Source of the DNA: CALUOB01 sp944322305
GTDB taxonomy: Bacteria > Actinomycetota > Coriobacteriia > Coriobacteriales > Coriobacteriaceae
Assembly (NCBI GenBank): GCA_963931605.1
Contig: OZ007031.1
Location: 2,232,001 to 2,296,000, forward strand
DNA: 64,000 bases
Direction: 5' to 3'
The notes below the pieces were generated by a model. That model searched no databases and was not told the origin of the DNA. It saw nothing but the letters and a program-made list of their open reading frames with translations. Position numbers and translations under genes: made by a program. Positions 50,978-58,909 of this stretch are shown here, piece after piece (positions within the stretch are counted from its first letter, which is position 1; every line of letters starts with the position of its first letter).

Positions 50978-52615
50978 ATGGCTAAGGAAATCAAGTTCGA
51001 TACCGAGGCGCGCACCAAGCTCGCCAAGGGCGTCAACACCCTGGCTGACGCCGTCAAGGTCACCATGGGCCCCAAGGGCCGTTACGTGGCGCTGCAGCGT
51101 TCCTACGGCGCCCCCACGATCACCAACGACGGCGTGTCCGTTGCCAAGGAGATCGAGCTCGAGGACAACATCGAGAACATGGGCGCCCAGCTGGTGAAGG
51201 AGGTCGCCACCAAGACCAACGACACCGTGGGTGACGGCACCACCACCGCCACGCTGCTTGCCCAGGTCATCGTGAACGAGGGTCTGCGCAACGTGGCCGC
51301 CGGCGCCAACCCGCTGGCCATCCGTCGCGGCATCGACAAGGCCGTCAACGCCGTCGTGGACGAGATGAAGAAGCAGGCCAAGCAGATCGAGACCAAGGAG
51401 CAGATCGCCTCGGTCGGCACCATCTCCGCTGGCGACCCCAACGTCGGCGCCAAGATCTCCGACGCCATGGACGTGGTGGGCAAGGACGGCGTCATCACCG
51501 TTGAGGACGGCCAGACCTTCGACATCACCATCGACACCGTCGAGGGCATGCAGTTCGACAAGGGCTACGTCTCCGCGTACTTCATCACCGACAACGACCG
51601 CATGGAGGCCGTGCTCAAGGATCCCTACATCCTGATCACCGACCAGAAGATCTCCAACGTGCAGGACATCATGCCGGTTCTCGAGGCTGTGCAGCGCGCC
51701 GGCCGCCCGCTCCTCATCATCGCTGAGGACATCGACGGCGAGGCTCTGCCCACCCTCATCCTCAACAAGATCCGCGGCGCCCTCAACGTCTGCGCTGTAA
51801 AGGCCCCGGGCTACGGCGATCGCCGCAAGCGCATGCTCGAGGACATCGCCGTGGTGACCGGCGGCCAGGCCGCGCTCGACGAGCTGGGCATCAAGGTTGC
51901 CGACATCACCGGCGACATGCTCGGCACCGCCAAGTCCGTGACCGTGACCAAGGACAACACCACCATCGTCGACGGCGCGGGCACCAAGGAGGCCATCGAG
52001 GGCCGTGCTGCCCAGATCAAGGCCGAGCTCGACGTCACCGATTCTGACTTCGACCGCGAGAAGCTCCAGGAGCGTCTGGCCAAGCTCTCCGGCGGCGTGG
52101 CCGTCATCAAGGTGGGTGCTGCCACCGAGACCGAGCTCAAGGAGATCAAGCACCGCGTCGAGGACGCCCTGCAGGCTACCCGCGCGGCTGTTGAGGAGGG
52201 CATCGTCGCCGGCGGCGGCGTGGCCTTCATGGACGCCATCCCTGCGCTTGACGGCATCTCCGTCGAGGATCCCGAGGAGCAGATCGGCATCGACATCATC
52301 AAGCGCGCGCTGACCGCGCCGGTGGCTACCATCGCCGCCAACGCCGGTTACGAGGGCTCCGTGGTTGTCGACAAGATCAAGAACCTGCCGGCTGGCGAGG
52401 GTCTGAACTCTGCTAACGGCGAGTGGGGCAACATGATCGACATGGGCGTGCTCGACCCGGTCAAGGTCACCCGCACCACGCTGCAGAACGCCGCGTCTGT
52501 GGCCAGCCTGATCCTCATCACCGAGGCGACCGTCTCCGACGTGCCGAAGAACACCTCCATCGAGGACGCCATCACCGCGGCTGCCGCGGCCGGCGGCCAG
52601 GGTGGCATGTACTAA
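50978..52615 (+). CDS. groEL: Chaperonin GroEL
   Basis: 545 residues. VTMGPKGRYVALQRSYGAPT, the ATP site VGDGTTTATLLAQ, VKAPGYGDRRKRMLEDIAV, EEGIVAGGGVAF and a C-terminal GGQGGMY tail (short relative to the GGM repeats of E. coli) identify it. The ATG at 50978 follows caggaggaac. Cys480-like and apical residues were not checked individually. It is followed by a long hairpin. Confidence 0.97.
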   Translation: MAKEIKFDTEARTKLAKGVNTLADAVKVTMGPKGRYVALQRSYGAPTITNDGVSVAKEIELEDNIENMGAQLVKEVATKTNDTVGDGTTTATLLAQVIVNEGLRNVAAGANPLAIRRGIDKAVNAVVDEMKKQAKQIETKEQIASVGTISAGDPNVGAKISDAMDVVGKDGVITVEDGQTFDITIDTVEGMQFDKGYVSAYFITDNDRMEAVLKDPYILITDQKISNVQDIMPVLEAVQRAGRPLLIIAEDIDGEALPTLILNKIRGALNVCAVKAPGYGDRRKRMLEDIAVVTGGQAALDELGIKVADITGDMLGTAKSVTVTKDNTTIVDGAGTKEAIEGRAAQIKAELDVTDSDFDREKLQERLAKLSGGVAVIKVGAATETELKEIKHRVEDALQATRAAVEEGIVAGGGVAFMDAIPALDGISVEDPEEQIGIDIIKRALTAPVATIAANAGYEGSVVVDKIKNLPAGEGLNSANGEWGNMIDMGVLDPVKVTRTTLQNAASVASLILITEATVSDVPKNTSIEDAITAAAAAGGQGGMY

Positions 52616-52639
52616 CAGCTAGGGATTCACTCCCTGAAC

Positions 52640-52717
52640 GGAGGCCCCGCCCATTACTTCGCCGATGTCCTCGCGCTTCGCGCTGCGGATTACGGCTTCG
52701 GAATGGGCGGGGCCTCC
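52640..52717. terminator. Long hairpin after groEL
   Basis: 16-bp perfect stem GGAGGCCCCGCCCATT / AATGGGCGGGGCCTCC with a 46-nt structured loop that contains CGCGCTTCGCG and nested pairing. The loop has faint similarity to the conserved loop of the hairpins at 45007 and 55848. Confidence 0.7.
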
Positions 52718-52812
52718 TGCGTTTATCCGCTTGCTGTTCTCGGGCGAGAAGGGCTTGCTGGGGCTCTTTTGTTTTGCGGCAATGGGCCCAGATTTGTTGC
52801 GGGCGTGTGCGC

Positions 52813-53373
52813 TTACTTGGCTGCGTCGGTGGACTCCATGATGCGGCGCAGGCGGTCGCGGGTGGCTTCGAGATTGCCCTTTTTCAGCTCGTGTTCCCAG
52901 ATCACCTCGACGCGCCAGCCGAGCGCTTTGAGGGCCGCCTGGTTCTCGGCGTCGCGCTCCACGTTGCGGCGGAACTTGGCCTCCCAGTACTCGGAATGGG
53001 TTTTGACGCTGGGCGGATTGCATACCGCGCACCTATGCCAGAAGCAGCCGTTTACCAGCAAGGCCAGCTTGCGACCGGGGAACACGATGTCGGGGCGCCC
53101 CGGGAGCTTACCCCACTGCAGGCGGTAGCCCGGATAGCCCAGCTCGCGCAGCAGCTTGCGGACGATAAGCTCGGGTTTGGTGTTGGCGCGCTTGTTGCCT
53201 TGCATGGACTTGCGCACGTGCGCGTTGGAAGCGGCAGGAGCCTTGGCGGGGACGCGGGTCGCCGCCGGCTTCGGCACGGGTGCGGGTCGCGTGCGCGCCC
53301 GCCCGCGTTCTGTGCGCGTGCGTTCGCCGCGCACGCGCGCCACCAGGGTGTTCATCCTGCGAGCTCGAGCCAT
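52813..53373 (-). CDS. vsr: Very-short-patch repair (Vsr) endonuclease
   Basis: Nicks 5' of T:G mismatches formed by deamination of 5-methylcytosine. 186 residues from ATG 53373 (gaaaggc upstream; ATG 53397 and 53355 are alternatives). The Vsr core is clear: MQGNKRANTKPELIVRKLL, YRLQWGKLPGRPDIVFPGRK with the catalytic Asp, LLVNGCFWHRCAVC, PPSVKTHSEYWEAKFRRN and WRVEVIWEHEL. The first ~45 residues are an unusual Arg/Ala/Pro-rich basic extension. No cytosine methyltransferase gene is adjacent, so it is an orphan within this window. Confidence 0.9.
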   Translation of the reverse strand: MARARRMNTLVARVRGERTRTERGRARTRPAPVPKPAATRVPAKAPAASNAHVRKSMQGNKRANTKPELIVRKLLRELGYPGYRLQWGKLPGRPDIVFPGRKLALLVNGCFWHRCAVCNPPSVKTHSEYWEAKFRRNVERDAENQAALKALGWRVEVIWEHELKKGNLEATRDRLRRIMESTDAAK

Positions 53374-53481
53374 CTTATGCCTTTCGTAGTCAATCACGGG
53401 TGATTATACCGGCACCCGCAGCGCTGGCGTACAATAATCAACTGCATGCTTTGTTACGCCTATCTGTGTGAGGGGACGAAC

Positions 53482-54747
53482 GTGGCACAGAAACGCGACC
53501 TTTTCGACGATCTTATCGACATCAGCAAGGACTTCGGGGCGCTTAAGAACCCGCTCACCGGGGTGACCGACGCGCTGATGGGCATCGACAGCCCCGACGC
53601 GCCGCAGTACAACCCGGACGATTACAAAGAGCGCCCGCGCGCCAACACGCTGCCGTGCCTTGCGTGCAAGTCCGAGAAGAGCTCGTGCACGGCGTGCGTG
53701 GACGTGTGCCCCGTCGACGCCATCGAGGTGGACGACGGCAGCATCAACATCGCCGACACCTGCCGCAAGTGCGGCCTGTGCGTAGGGGTTTGCCCCACCG
53801 AGGCGTTTGTGTCGGTGAAGCTCGCGCCCAAGAAGCTCTACGACAAGGTGGCTGCCGCGGCTGCCGCGTACGAGACCGCCTACGTCACCTGCACCCGCGC
53901 GCTCAAGCGCATGCCGCGCGAGAACGAGGTGGTTATCGGCTGCATCGGTGACGTCACGCCCGAGACGTGGTTCTCGCTTATGGTCGACTACCCCAACGTC
54001 AGCGTGTACCTGCCGCTTGGCATCTGCGACAAGTGCAAGAACACCACGGGCGAGGAGACGCTGGGCGATCACATCGCCCAAGCCGAGGAATGGGCCGGCA
54101 CCGGCATGGGGCTCGAGGTCGAGCCCGGCGACCTGACGTGCGCCAAGCGCCGCGAGTTCGAGCGCAAGGAGTTCATGGACAAGATCATGAAGTCCACCGG
54201 TCTTGCGGTGAGCGCCATGAACCCCGCCGTAGCCGCGGTGACGAGCGTGGCCCAGCGCATGAAGGAGCACTCCAAGCGCATCTCCGACCTGGAGCGGACG
54301 CTTAACGCGGCCTGTGGCGTCAACACCGAGCGCCGCCGCCGCATCCTCACGCAGGGACGTCAGCTCATGCTGACCTCGCTGCGCAGCCGTCCGGAGCTTG
54401 CGGAGAACATCTCGATCCGTCTGCCCGAGTGCGACTACATGGCCTGCACCCTGTGCGGCGACTGCGTGCGCATGTGCCCGCTGCACGCCAACGACCTGGT
54501 GAACGGCGGGCGGTTCACGGTTGAGCCCACCTACTGCGTGGGCTGCGGCCTGTGCGCCGAGGTGTGCGAGGCCCACGCCCTCACCATGGTTGAGCATCCC
54601 GGCGAGGAGCTTGTGGTGCCCGACCCCGAGGCCGAGAAGAAGGCCGCGGAGGCTGCCAAGGCCCGGGCCGAGGCTGCCAAGCTCAAGCAGGAAGGCAAGG
54701 AGAAGCTGAACAAGCTCCTCGACAAGGTCGAGAAGCTCGCAGACTAA
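53482..54747 (+). CDS. Poly-ferredoxin-like protein with four 4Fe-4S motifs
   Basis: 421 residues from GTG 53482 behind gagggga; an upstream ATG at 53446 has no ribosome site. Two cluster-motif pairs: LPCLACKSEKSSCTACVDVC with DTCRKCGLCVGVCPTEAF near the N terminus, and CDYMACTLCGDCVRMCPLH with TYCVGCGLCAEVCEAHAL near the C terminus. Between them VTCTRALKRM, VVIGCIGDV and PLGICDKCKN add further cysteines, reminiscent of the CCG-like or MvhD-type electron-transfer domains. The C-terminal ~50 residues are a Lys/Ala/Glu coiled coil. Its redox partner is unknown. ychF follows after 10 bp. Confidence 0.8.
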   Translation: MAQKRDLFDDLIDISKDFGALKNPLTGVTDALMGIDSPDAPQYNPDDYKERPRANTLPCLACKSEKSSCTACVDVCPVDAIEVDDGSINIADTCRKCGLCVGVCPTEAFVSVKLAPKKLYDKVAAAAAAYETAYVTCTRALKRMPRENEVVIGCIGDVTPETWFSLMVDYPNVSVYLPLGICDKCKNTTGEETLGDHIAQAEEWAGTGMGLEVEPGDLTCAKRREFERKEFMDKIMKSTGLAVSAMNPAVAAVTSVAQRMKEHSKRISDLERTLNAACGVNTERRRRILTQGRQLMLTSLRSRPELAENISIRLPECDYMACTLCGDCVRMCPLHANDLVNGGRFTVEPTYCVGCGLCAEVCEAHALTMVEHPGEELVVPDPEAEKKAAEAAKARAEAAKLKQEGKEKLNKLLDKVEKLAD

Positions 54748-54757
54748 AGGAGACGCA

Positions 54758-55834
54758 ATGGCACTTTCCATCGGCATCGTAGGGCTTCCCAACGTGGGCA
54801 AGTCGACGCTGTTCACCGCGCTCACCAAGAAGGGCGGCCTGGCTGCGAACTACCCCTTCGCCACGATCGACCCCAACATCGGCATCGTGGACGTGCCCGA
54901 CGAGCGCCTGCAGAAGCTCGCCGACATGGTGCATCCGGGGCGTATCGTGCCGGCTACCGTTGAGTTCGTGGACATCGCCGGCCTGGTGAAGGGCGCCAAC
55001 GAGGGCGAGGGCCTGGGCAACCAGTTCCTCGCGAACATCCGCGAGACCGACGCCATCTGCGAGGTCGTGCGCTACTTCAAGGATCCCAACGTTATGCGCG
55101 AGGTGGGTCGCACGGCCGATTTCGTCGACCCGGCCGGCGACGCCGAGACCATCATGACTGAGCTCATCTTGGCCGACATCCAGACGCTGGAAAAGCAGCT
55201 GCCCAAGCTCGAGAAGGAAGCCAAGCGCGACAAGGACCTCGCCCCGAAGCTCAACGTGGCCAAGCGCTTGGCGGCGTGGCTGGACGAGGGCAACCGCGCG
55301 GCCACCATGGAGATGACCGACGAGGAGCGCGCCGCCGCCAAGGGGCTGTTCCTGCTCACGATGAAGCCGATCCTCTACGTTGCCAACGTTGACGAGGACA
55401 TGCTGGACGAGCAGTTCGAGCCCATCGACGGGGTGGTGCCGATCCCGATCTGCGCAAAGGTGGAGGCCGAGCTGTCGGAGCTTGATCCGGAGGAGGCCGC
55501 CGAGTACCTGGAGAGCCTGGGGCTCGAGCATTCCGGCTTGGAGACGCTGGCCCAGGCGGCGTACAAGCTGCTCGGGCTGCAGTCGTTCTTCACGGCGGGC
55601 CCCATGGAGGTGAAGGCCTGGACGGTGCGCCAAGGAGCCACCGCTCCGCAGGCTGCCGGCGTGATTCACTCCGACTTCGAGCGCGGCTTCATCAAGGCCG
55701 AGGTCATCAGCTACGACGATTACATCGAGCTGGGCGGTGAGCAGGGCGCCAAGGCGGCTGGACGCCTGCGCATGGAGGGCAAGGACTACGTCATGGCGGA
55801 CGGAGACGTCGTGCACTTCCGGTTCAACGTGTAA
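54758..55834 (+). CDS. ychF: Redox-regulated ATPase YchF (Obg-like)
   Basis: 358 residues. P-loop GIVGLPNVGKSTLFTAL, switch regions NYPFATIDPNIGIV and VDIAGLVKGANEGEGLGNQF, specificity motif PILYVANVDED and the C-terminal TGS domain (FFTAGPMEVKAWTVRQG, SDFERGFIKAEV). Family members prefer ATP and bind ribosomes; they respond to oxidative stress. The ATG at 54758 follows aaaggaga. Confidence 0.96.
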   Translation: MALSIGIVGLPNVGKSTLFTALTKKGGLAANYPFATIDPNIGIVDVPDERLQKLADMVHPGRIVPATVEFVDIAGLVKGANEGEGLGNQFLANIRETDAICEVVRYFKDPNVMREVGRTADFVDPAGDAETIMTELILADIQTLEKQLPKLEKEAKRDKDLAPKLNVAKRLAAWLDEGNRAATMEMTDEERAAAKGLFLLTMKPILYVANVDEDMLDEQFEPIDGVVPIPICAKVEAELSELDPEEAAEYLESLGLEHSGLETLAQAAYKLLGLQSFFTAGPMEVKAWTVRQGATAPQAAGVIHSDFERGFIKAEVISYDDYIELGGEQGAKAAGRLRMEGKDYVMADGDVVHFRFNV

Positions 55835-55847
55835 ATGCTCCCGGCGG

Positions 55848-55910
55848 GCCCTCGGCCTGTTCTTAACGCTCGAGCGCTTCGCGGATCTCGCTTATATGAA
55901 CGGGCGGGGC
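55848..55910 (+). terminator. Hairpin with conserved loop after ychF (copy 2)
   Basis: Stem GGCCTGTTC (55854-55862) and flanking bases pair with GAACGGGCGGGGC (55898-55910) with G-U pairs and one bulge; TTTC follows. The loop holds ACGCTCGAGCG...ATCTCGCTTA (55866-55894), as in copies 1 and 3. Confidence 0.65.
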
Positions 55911-55973
55911 TTTCACTCTTTGCTTGTCGATAAACTCTTTTTGTCCCTGCTTGAAGAGCCCACATGTCAGGGA

Positions 55974-56044
55974 GGCCCCTCGGCTCTCTCTTTATAAGCG
56001 AGATCCGCGCAGCGCTCGAGCGTTAAAGAGAGAGCCGAGGGGCC
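55974..56044. terminator. Hairpin with conserved loop between ychF and hicB (copy 3, inverted)
   Basis: 21-bp perfect stem beginning GGCCCCTCGGCTCTCTCTTT; the loop (55995-56023), read on the minus strand, is ACGCTCGAGCG...ATCTCGCTTA. It lies 20 bp beyond the hicB stop and so probably terminates hicAB on the minus strand. Confidence 0.75.
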
Positions 56045-56063
56045 GTTGCATGCGTCTTGTTAG

Positions 56064-56504
56064 CTACTGCGCTATGCCCAGTTCTTGCTTGATAGCTTTT
56101 TGGAGTAGCTGCGAGAAATTGATGCCGGCTGCTTTGGCTTTGTCGTTGAGCCAGCGGGGGATGGAGAGGGTTTTCTTTACGGGTGCGCAGAAGTGTAGGG
56201 CGGCGTATTCGTCCACATCGACGGCGACCATGGTTTTGAAGCCGTGCGGTTCCGGATGCTCTTCACCAGGCTCCCACAGCTTGTTCCACTCGCCTTCGAA
56301 ATCGATGTCTTCAAGCGGGGAGGGCTCAGGGATCTCATGCCCCTCCAGGCGCTCTGTAAAGATCCAGCCCGCCATGCAGTCGATTGCCATTTCCATGGCG
56401 TCCTCGATGCTCGAGCCGCACGTGTTTGCGCCCGGCAGGTCAGGGATAAACACGCTGTAGCCGGTGCCGTCTTCATAAAAACAGGCAGGGTAGGTGCTGA
56501 CCAT
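56064..56504 (-). CDS. hicB: HicB-like antitoxin
   Basis: 146 residues from ATG 56504, preceded at ideal distance by agaaggag. The N-terminal partial RNase-H-like HicB fold reads YPACFYEDGTGYSVFIPDLPG and SIEDAMEMAIDCMAGWI. The C-terminal DNA-binding part is ribbon-helix-helix like: KKTLSIPRWLNDKAKAAGIN then FSQLLQKAIKQELGI. It starts 5 bp after the hicA stop. It should neutralise HicA and repress the pair. Confidence 0.88.
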   Translation of the reverse strand: MVSTYPACFYEDGTGYSVFIPDLPGANTCGSSIEDAMEMAIDCMAGWIFTERLEGHEIPEPSPLEDIDFEGEWNKLWEPGEEHPEPHGFKTMVAVDVDEYAALHFCAPVKKTLSIPRWLNDKAKAAGINFSQLLQKAIKQELGIAQ

Positions 56505-56509
56505 GCGAA

Positions 56510-56707
56510 TCACTCCTTCTCAACTCCCGCGTCGTGTAAGATGCGATGCGCGAGTCCGATACCTATGTCTTTTCCCTTGTGAAAAGGGATTACGATTTTG
56601 CCTGGCAAATTCGGATGTCGATAGTATCGGTGCGATCCACGCTGTCCGACGCATCTCCATCCCTTACGCTTAATGATCCGTTCTAACTCTCGCGGCTTTG
56701 TGATCAT
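56510..56707 (-). CDS. hicA: HicA-like mRNA interferase toxin
   Basis: 65 residues, a double-stranded RNA-binding-domain fold. RELERIIKRKGWRCVGQRGS, then catalytic His in GSHRYYRHPN and IVIPFHKGKDIGIGLAHRIL match HicA. First gene of the pair, toxin before antitoxin, the usual hicAB order. The ATG at 56707 follows aggaggaggg. Confidence 0.9.
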   Translation of the reverse strand: MITKPRELERIIKRKGWRCVGQRGSHRYYRHPNLPGKIVIPFHKGKDIGIGLAHRILHDAGVEKE

Positions 56708-56726
56708 ACCCTCCTCCTGTCAAAGT

Positions 56727-56750
56727 ATACGTATGAAATCAATACGTATT
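56727..56750 (-). promoter_or_regulatory. hicAB promoter with two TACGTA palindromes
   Basis: ATACGTAT (56727-56734) and AATACGTATT (56741-56750), centres 15 bp apart, overlap a likely minus-strand promoter (-10 TATACT at 56724-56729). Likely HicB binding sites for autorepression. Confidence 0.55.
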
Positions 56751-56833
56751 AGCTTTGCTGTATGAGAAGAGCATGGCAGAGGGATCCAACGCATTTCCGG
56801 CGATTGCTTGTTACATTCTTGGCGCGCTGCCTG

Positions 56834-56902
56834 GCTGCTTTTAGCAGCAACCTATCTTTACGCAGATAGCAGACGGGCAGCGATCCACCGGAACGCTGCC
56901 CG
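56834..56902 (-). terminator. Three successive hairpins after the asparaginase gene
   Basis: CGGGCAGCG / CGCTGCCCG (56874-56902), CTATCT / AGATAG (56852-56869) and GCTGCT / AGCAGC (56834-56848) in the 257-bp gap between asparaginase and hicA. The first is the probable terminator of the asparaginase gene. No gene is convincing in this gap. Confidence 0.5.
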
Positions 56903-56964
56903 CATCATGGTTCTCGGAATAAAATGCAACAAAATGTCCACAGCTCGTGGGATTTTCTCCGCTG

Positions 56965-58059
56965 TTACAGCGCCGAGGGCAGGCGGTCGTGGTTGACGGG
57001 GCGGTAGAACAGGCCCTGGAGGATCGCCGGATCGGTGGTTTGGCCGAGGGCCCACATGGTTTTGGCCACGAGCGCCTCGGTGGTCATGTCGTCGCCCTTG
57101 AGGATGCCGGGGAGCTCGGCGTACGCGCGGCCGACCTCGTACACGCCCAGGTCGAGCCCCTCCTCGGGCACCTGCGTGGTCACCACGAGCGCGCGGCCCG
57201 AGCCCACCCAGTCGAACACGGCGTCGTGGAAGAGGTCGGGGATGCCGCCGATGCCGAAGGTCTCCACGATCACGGCGTCGTAATCGGGCTTGAGGCGCGA
57301 GAGAACCGCCGAGTTGAGGCCCGGGGTGAGCTTGAGGGCGCAGACGCGGTCGTTCAGCTGGTCGTACACGTGGACGGGCCGCTCCTTGTCGCTCTCCCAG
57401 TTAAGGGCGCCGGAAGGAGCGGGGGAAGGGGCGTCCGCGCGGGCGCCGTAGCTGTTGTTCTTCTTCTCCTGCTCCAAAGCGTAACGCGAGCGCGCGGCGT
57501 CCTCCGCGCGGATGATGCGGTTGCCGCGGATAAGCGCCACCTCGGGGAAGTTCACGCTGGTGAAGGCGTTGAAGCTCATGGTGCGCTGCTTGCGGGCGCG
57601 GGTGCCGGCCACCACGGCGCCGCCGAAGACGATAACCACGTCGCGGCTGCGCGGGTCGGTGGCGTACAGCAGGCTCTGGTAAAGGTTGAGCTTGGCGTCG
57701 GTGAAGGGGCTGGCCATGGGCTGCTGCGAGCCGGTGAGCACGATGGGCTTGGGGCTGCCTTGGATGAGGTAGGAGAGGGCCGCTGCGGTGTAGGCCATGG
57801 TGTCGGTGCCGTGCAGGATGACGAAGCCGTCGAAGCTGTCGTAGGCGTCCATGACGGCGTTGCGGATGGCGAGCCACTGGCCAGGACCCATGTTGGTGCT
57901 GTCGATGTTCATGAGCTGCTGGATCTCGAGTTGGCAGAGACCCTGGATCTCGGGGACGTAGGCGGCGAGTTCGCGGCCGGAGAGCGCGGGGGTAAGGCCG
58001 GCGCCGTCTTCGGCCGAGGCGATGGTGCCGCCGGTGGCGATCATGAGGATGCGTTTCAT
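56965..58059 (-). CDS. L-asparaginase
   Basis: 364 residues from ATG 58059 behind gaaaggc; the frame is open 53 codons upstream across the divergent promoter and is not the start. First catalytic motif MIATGGTIAS (nucleophile Thr), second VILHGTDTMAYTAAAL, then VLTGSQQP. No signal peptide, so the cytoplasmic form. A ~20-residue insert near ARADAPSPAPSGALNWESD is unusual. Hydrolyses asparagine to aspartate and ammonia. Divergent from the histidine phosphatase gene. Confidence 0.92.
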   Translation of the reverse strand: MKRILMIATGGTIASAEDGAGLTPALSGRELAAYVPEIQGLCQLEIQQLMNIDSTNMGPGQWLAIRNAVMDAYDSFDGFVILHGTDTMAYTAAALSYLIQGSPKPIVLTGSQQPMASPFTDAKLNLYQSLLYATDPRSRDVVIVFGGAVVAGTRARKQRTMSFNAFTSVNFPEVALIRGNRIIRAEDAARSRYALEQEKKNNSYGARADAPSPAPSGALNWESDKERPVHVYDQLNDRVCALKLTPGLNSAVLSRLKPDYDAVIVETFGIGGIPDLFHDAVFDWVGSGRALVVTTQVPEEGLDLGVYEVGRAYAELPGILKGDDMTTEALVAKTMWALGQTTDPAILQGLFYRPVNHDRLPSAL

Positions 58060-58144
58060 GGGTGCCTTTCGCACGGGGTTGCAGGCGGCGCTGCGTGGGC
58101 GCCGCGGTTGCCTCTCAGTATACTCGCCGAGTGCTTTCAGCTTG

Positions 58145-58173
58145 TTAACACGCCTGCACAGATGCGCTATAGT
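58145..58173 (+). promoter_or_regulatory. Promoter of the histidine phosphatase-brnQ unit
   Basis: TTAACA (58145-58150), 17-bp spacer, TATAGT (58168-58173). Confidence 0.6.
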
Positions 58174-58216
58174 TTCTCCGTCTGTATCAAAGGGTCCAAA
58201 GGGGTAGCAAGAAGGC

Positions 58217-58891
58217 ATGAAGACGCTTTACCTGATGCGGCACGGTCAGACCATGTTCAACGTGCGCCGCAAGATCCAAGGCTGGTGCGACTCGCCGCTC
58301 ACCGAGCTGGGCTGCGAGCAGGCGCTGCGCGCGCGGCGCTACTTCGAGGGCGCGGGCGTCTCGTTCGACCACGTGTACTGCTCGTCGTCCGGCCGCGCGT
58401 GCGAGACGGCCGCGCTGGTGAGCGACGTGCCCTACACGCCCACCACCGGCCTGCGCGAGTGGGGCTTCGGCCTGTTCGAGGGGGAGAGCCGCCTGCTCAT
58501 GCCGCCCACCCCGTGGGGCGACTTCTTCGCCGACTTCGAGGGCGAGCGCGAGGCCGACGTGCAGCGCCGCCTGTGCGACACCATGACCGAGATCATGCTG
58601 CGCGACAACCACGACGTGGTGCTGGCCATCTCACATGGGGCGGCGTGCATGGAGTTCATGCGCGCTTGGCAGCCCTACGCGGCCTTCCGCTACGACGGCA
58701 TCCCCGGCAACTGCGGCGTCATGCGCTTCGAGGTCCGTCCGGCGGGCGAGAAGAAATGCTGCGCGGAGAAGCCCGCGGCGACGCCGTCTGCCGGCTCCAC
58801 CGGCGCCTTCCCGGTTCCCGCGCCGCCCAAGCTGATCTTCACGCTGGTGGACGTGGTGGAGCCCGATCCCGAGGAGATCAACAACAACTAA
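58217..58891 (+). CDS. Histidine phosphatase family protein
   Basis: 224 residues. Phosphohistidine motif LYLMRHGQTMFNVRRKIQGW (His9), CSSSGRACETA and the second His in AISHGAACMEF. These belong to the phosphoglycerate-mutase-like superfamily; the substrate may be a sugar phosphate or nucleotide. A ~40-residue insert near the C terminus (AGEKKCCAEKPAATPSAG) is unusual. brnQ starts 18 bp downstream. Confidence 0.88.
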   Translation: MKTLYLMRHGQTMFNVRRKIQGWCDSPLTELGCEQALRARRYFEGAGVSFDHVYCSSSGRACETAALVSDVPYTPTTGLREWGFGLFEGESRLLMPPTPWGDFFADFEGEREADVQRRLCDTMTEIMLRDNHDVVLAISHGAACMEFMRAWQPYAAFRYDGIPGNCGVMRFEVRPAGEKKCCAEKPAATPSAGSTGAFPVPAPPKLIFTLVDVVEPDPEEINNN

Positions 58892-58909
58892 ACGCGGAAA
58901 GGCGGGACC

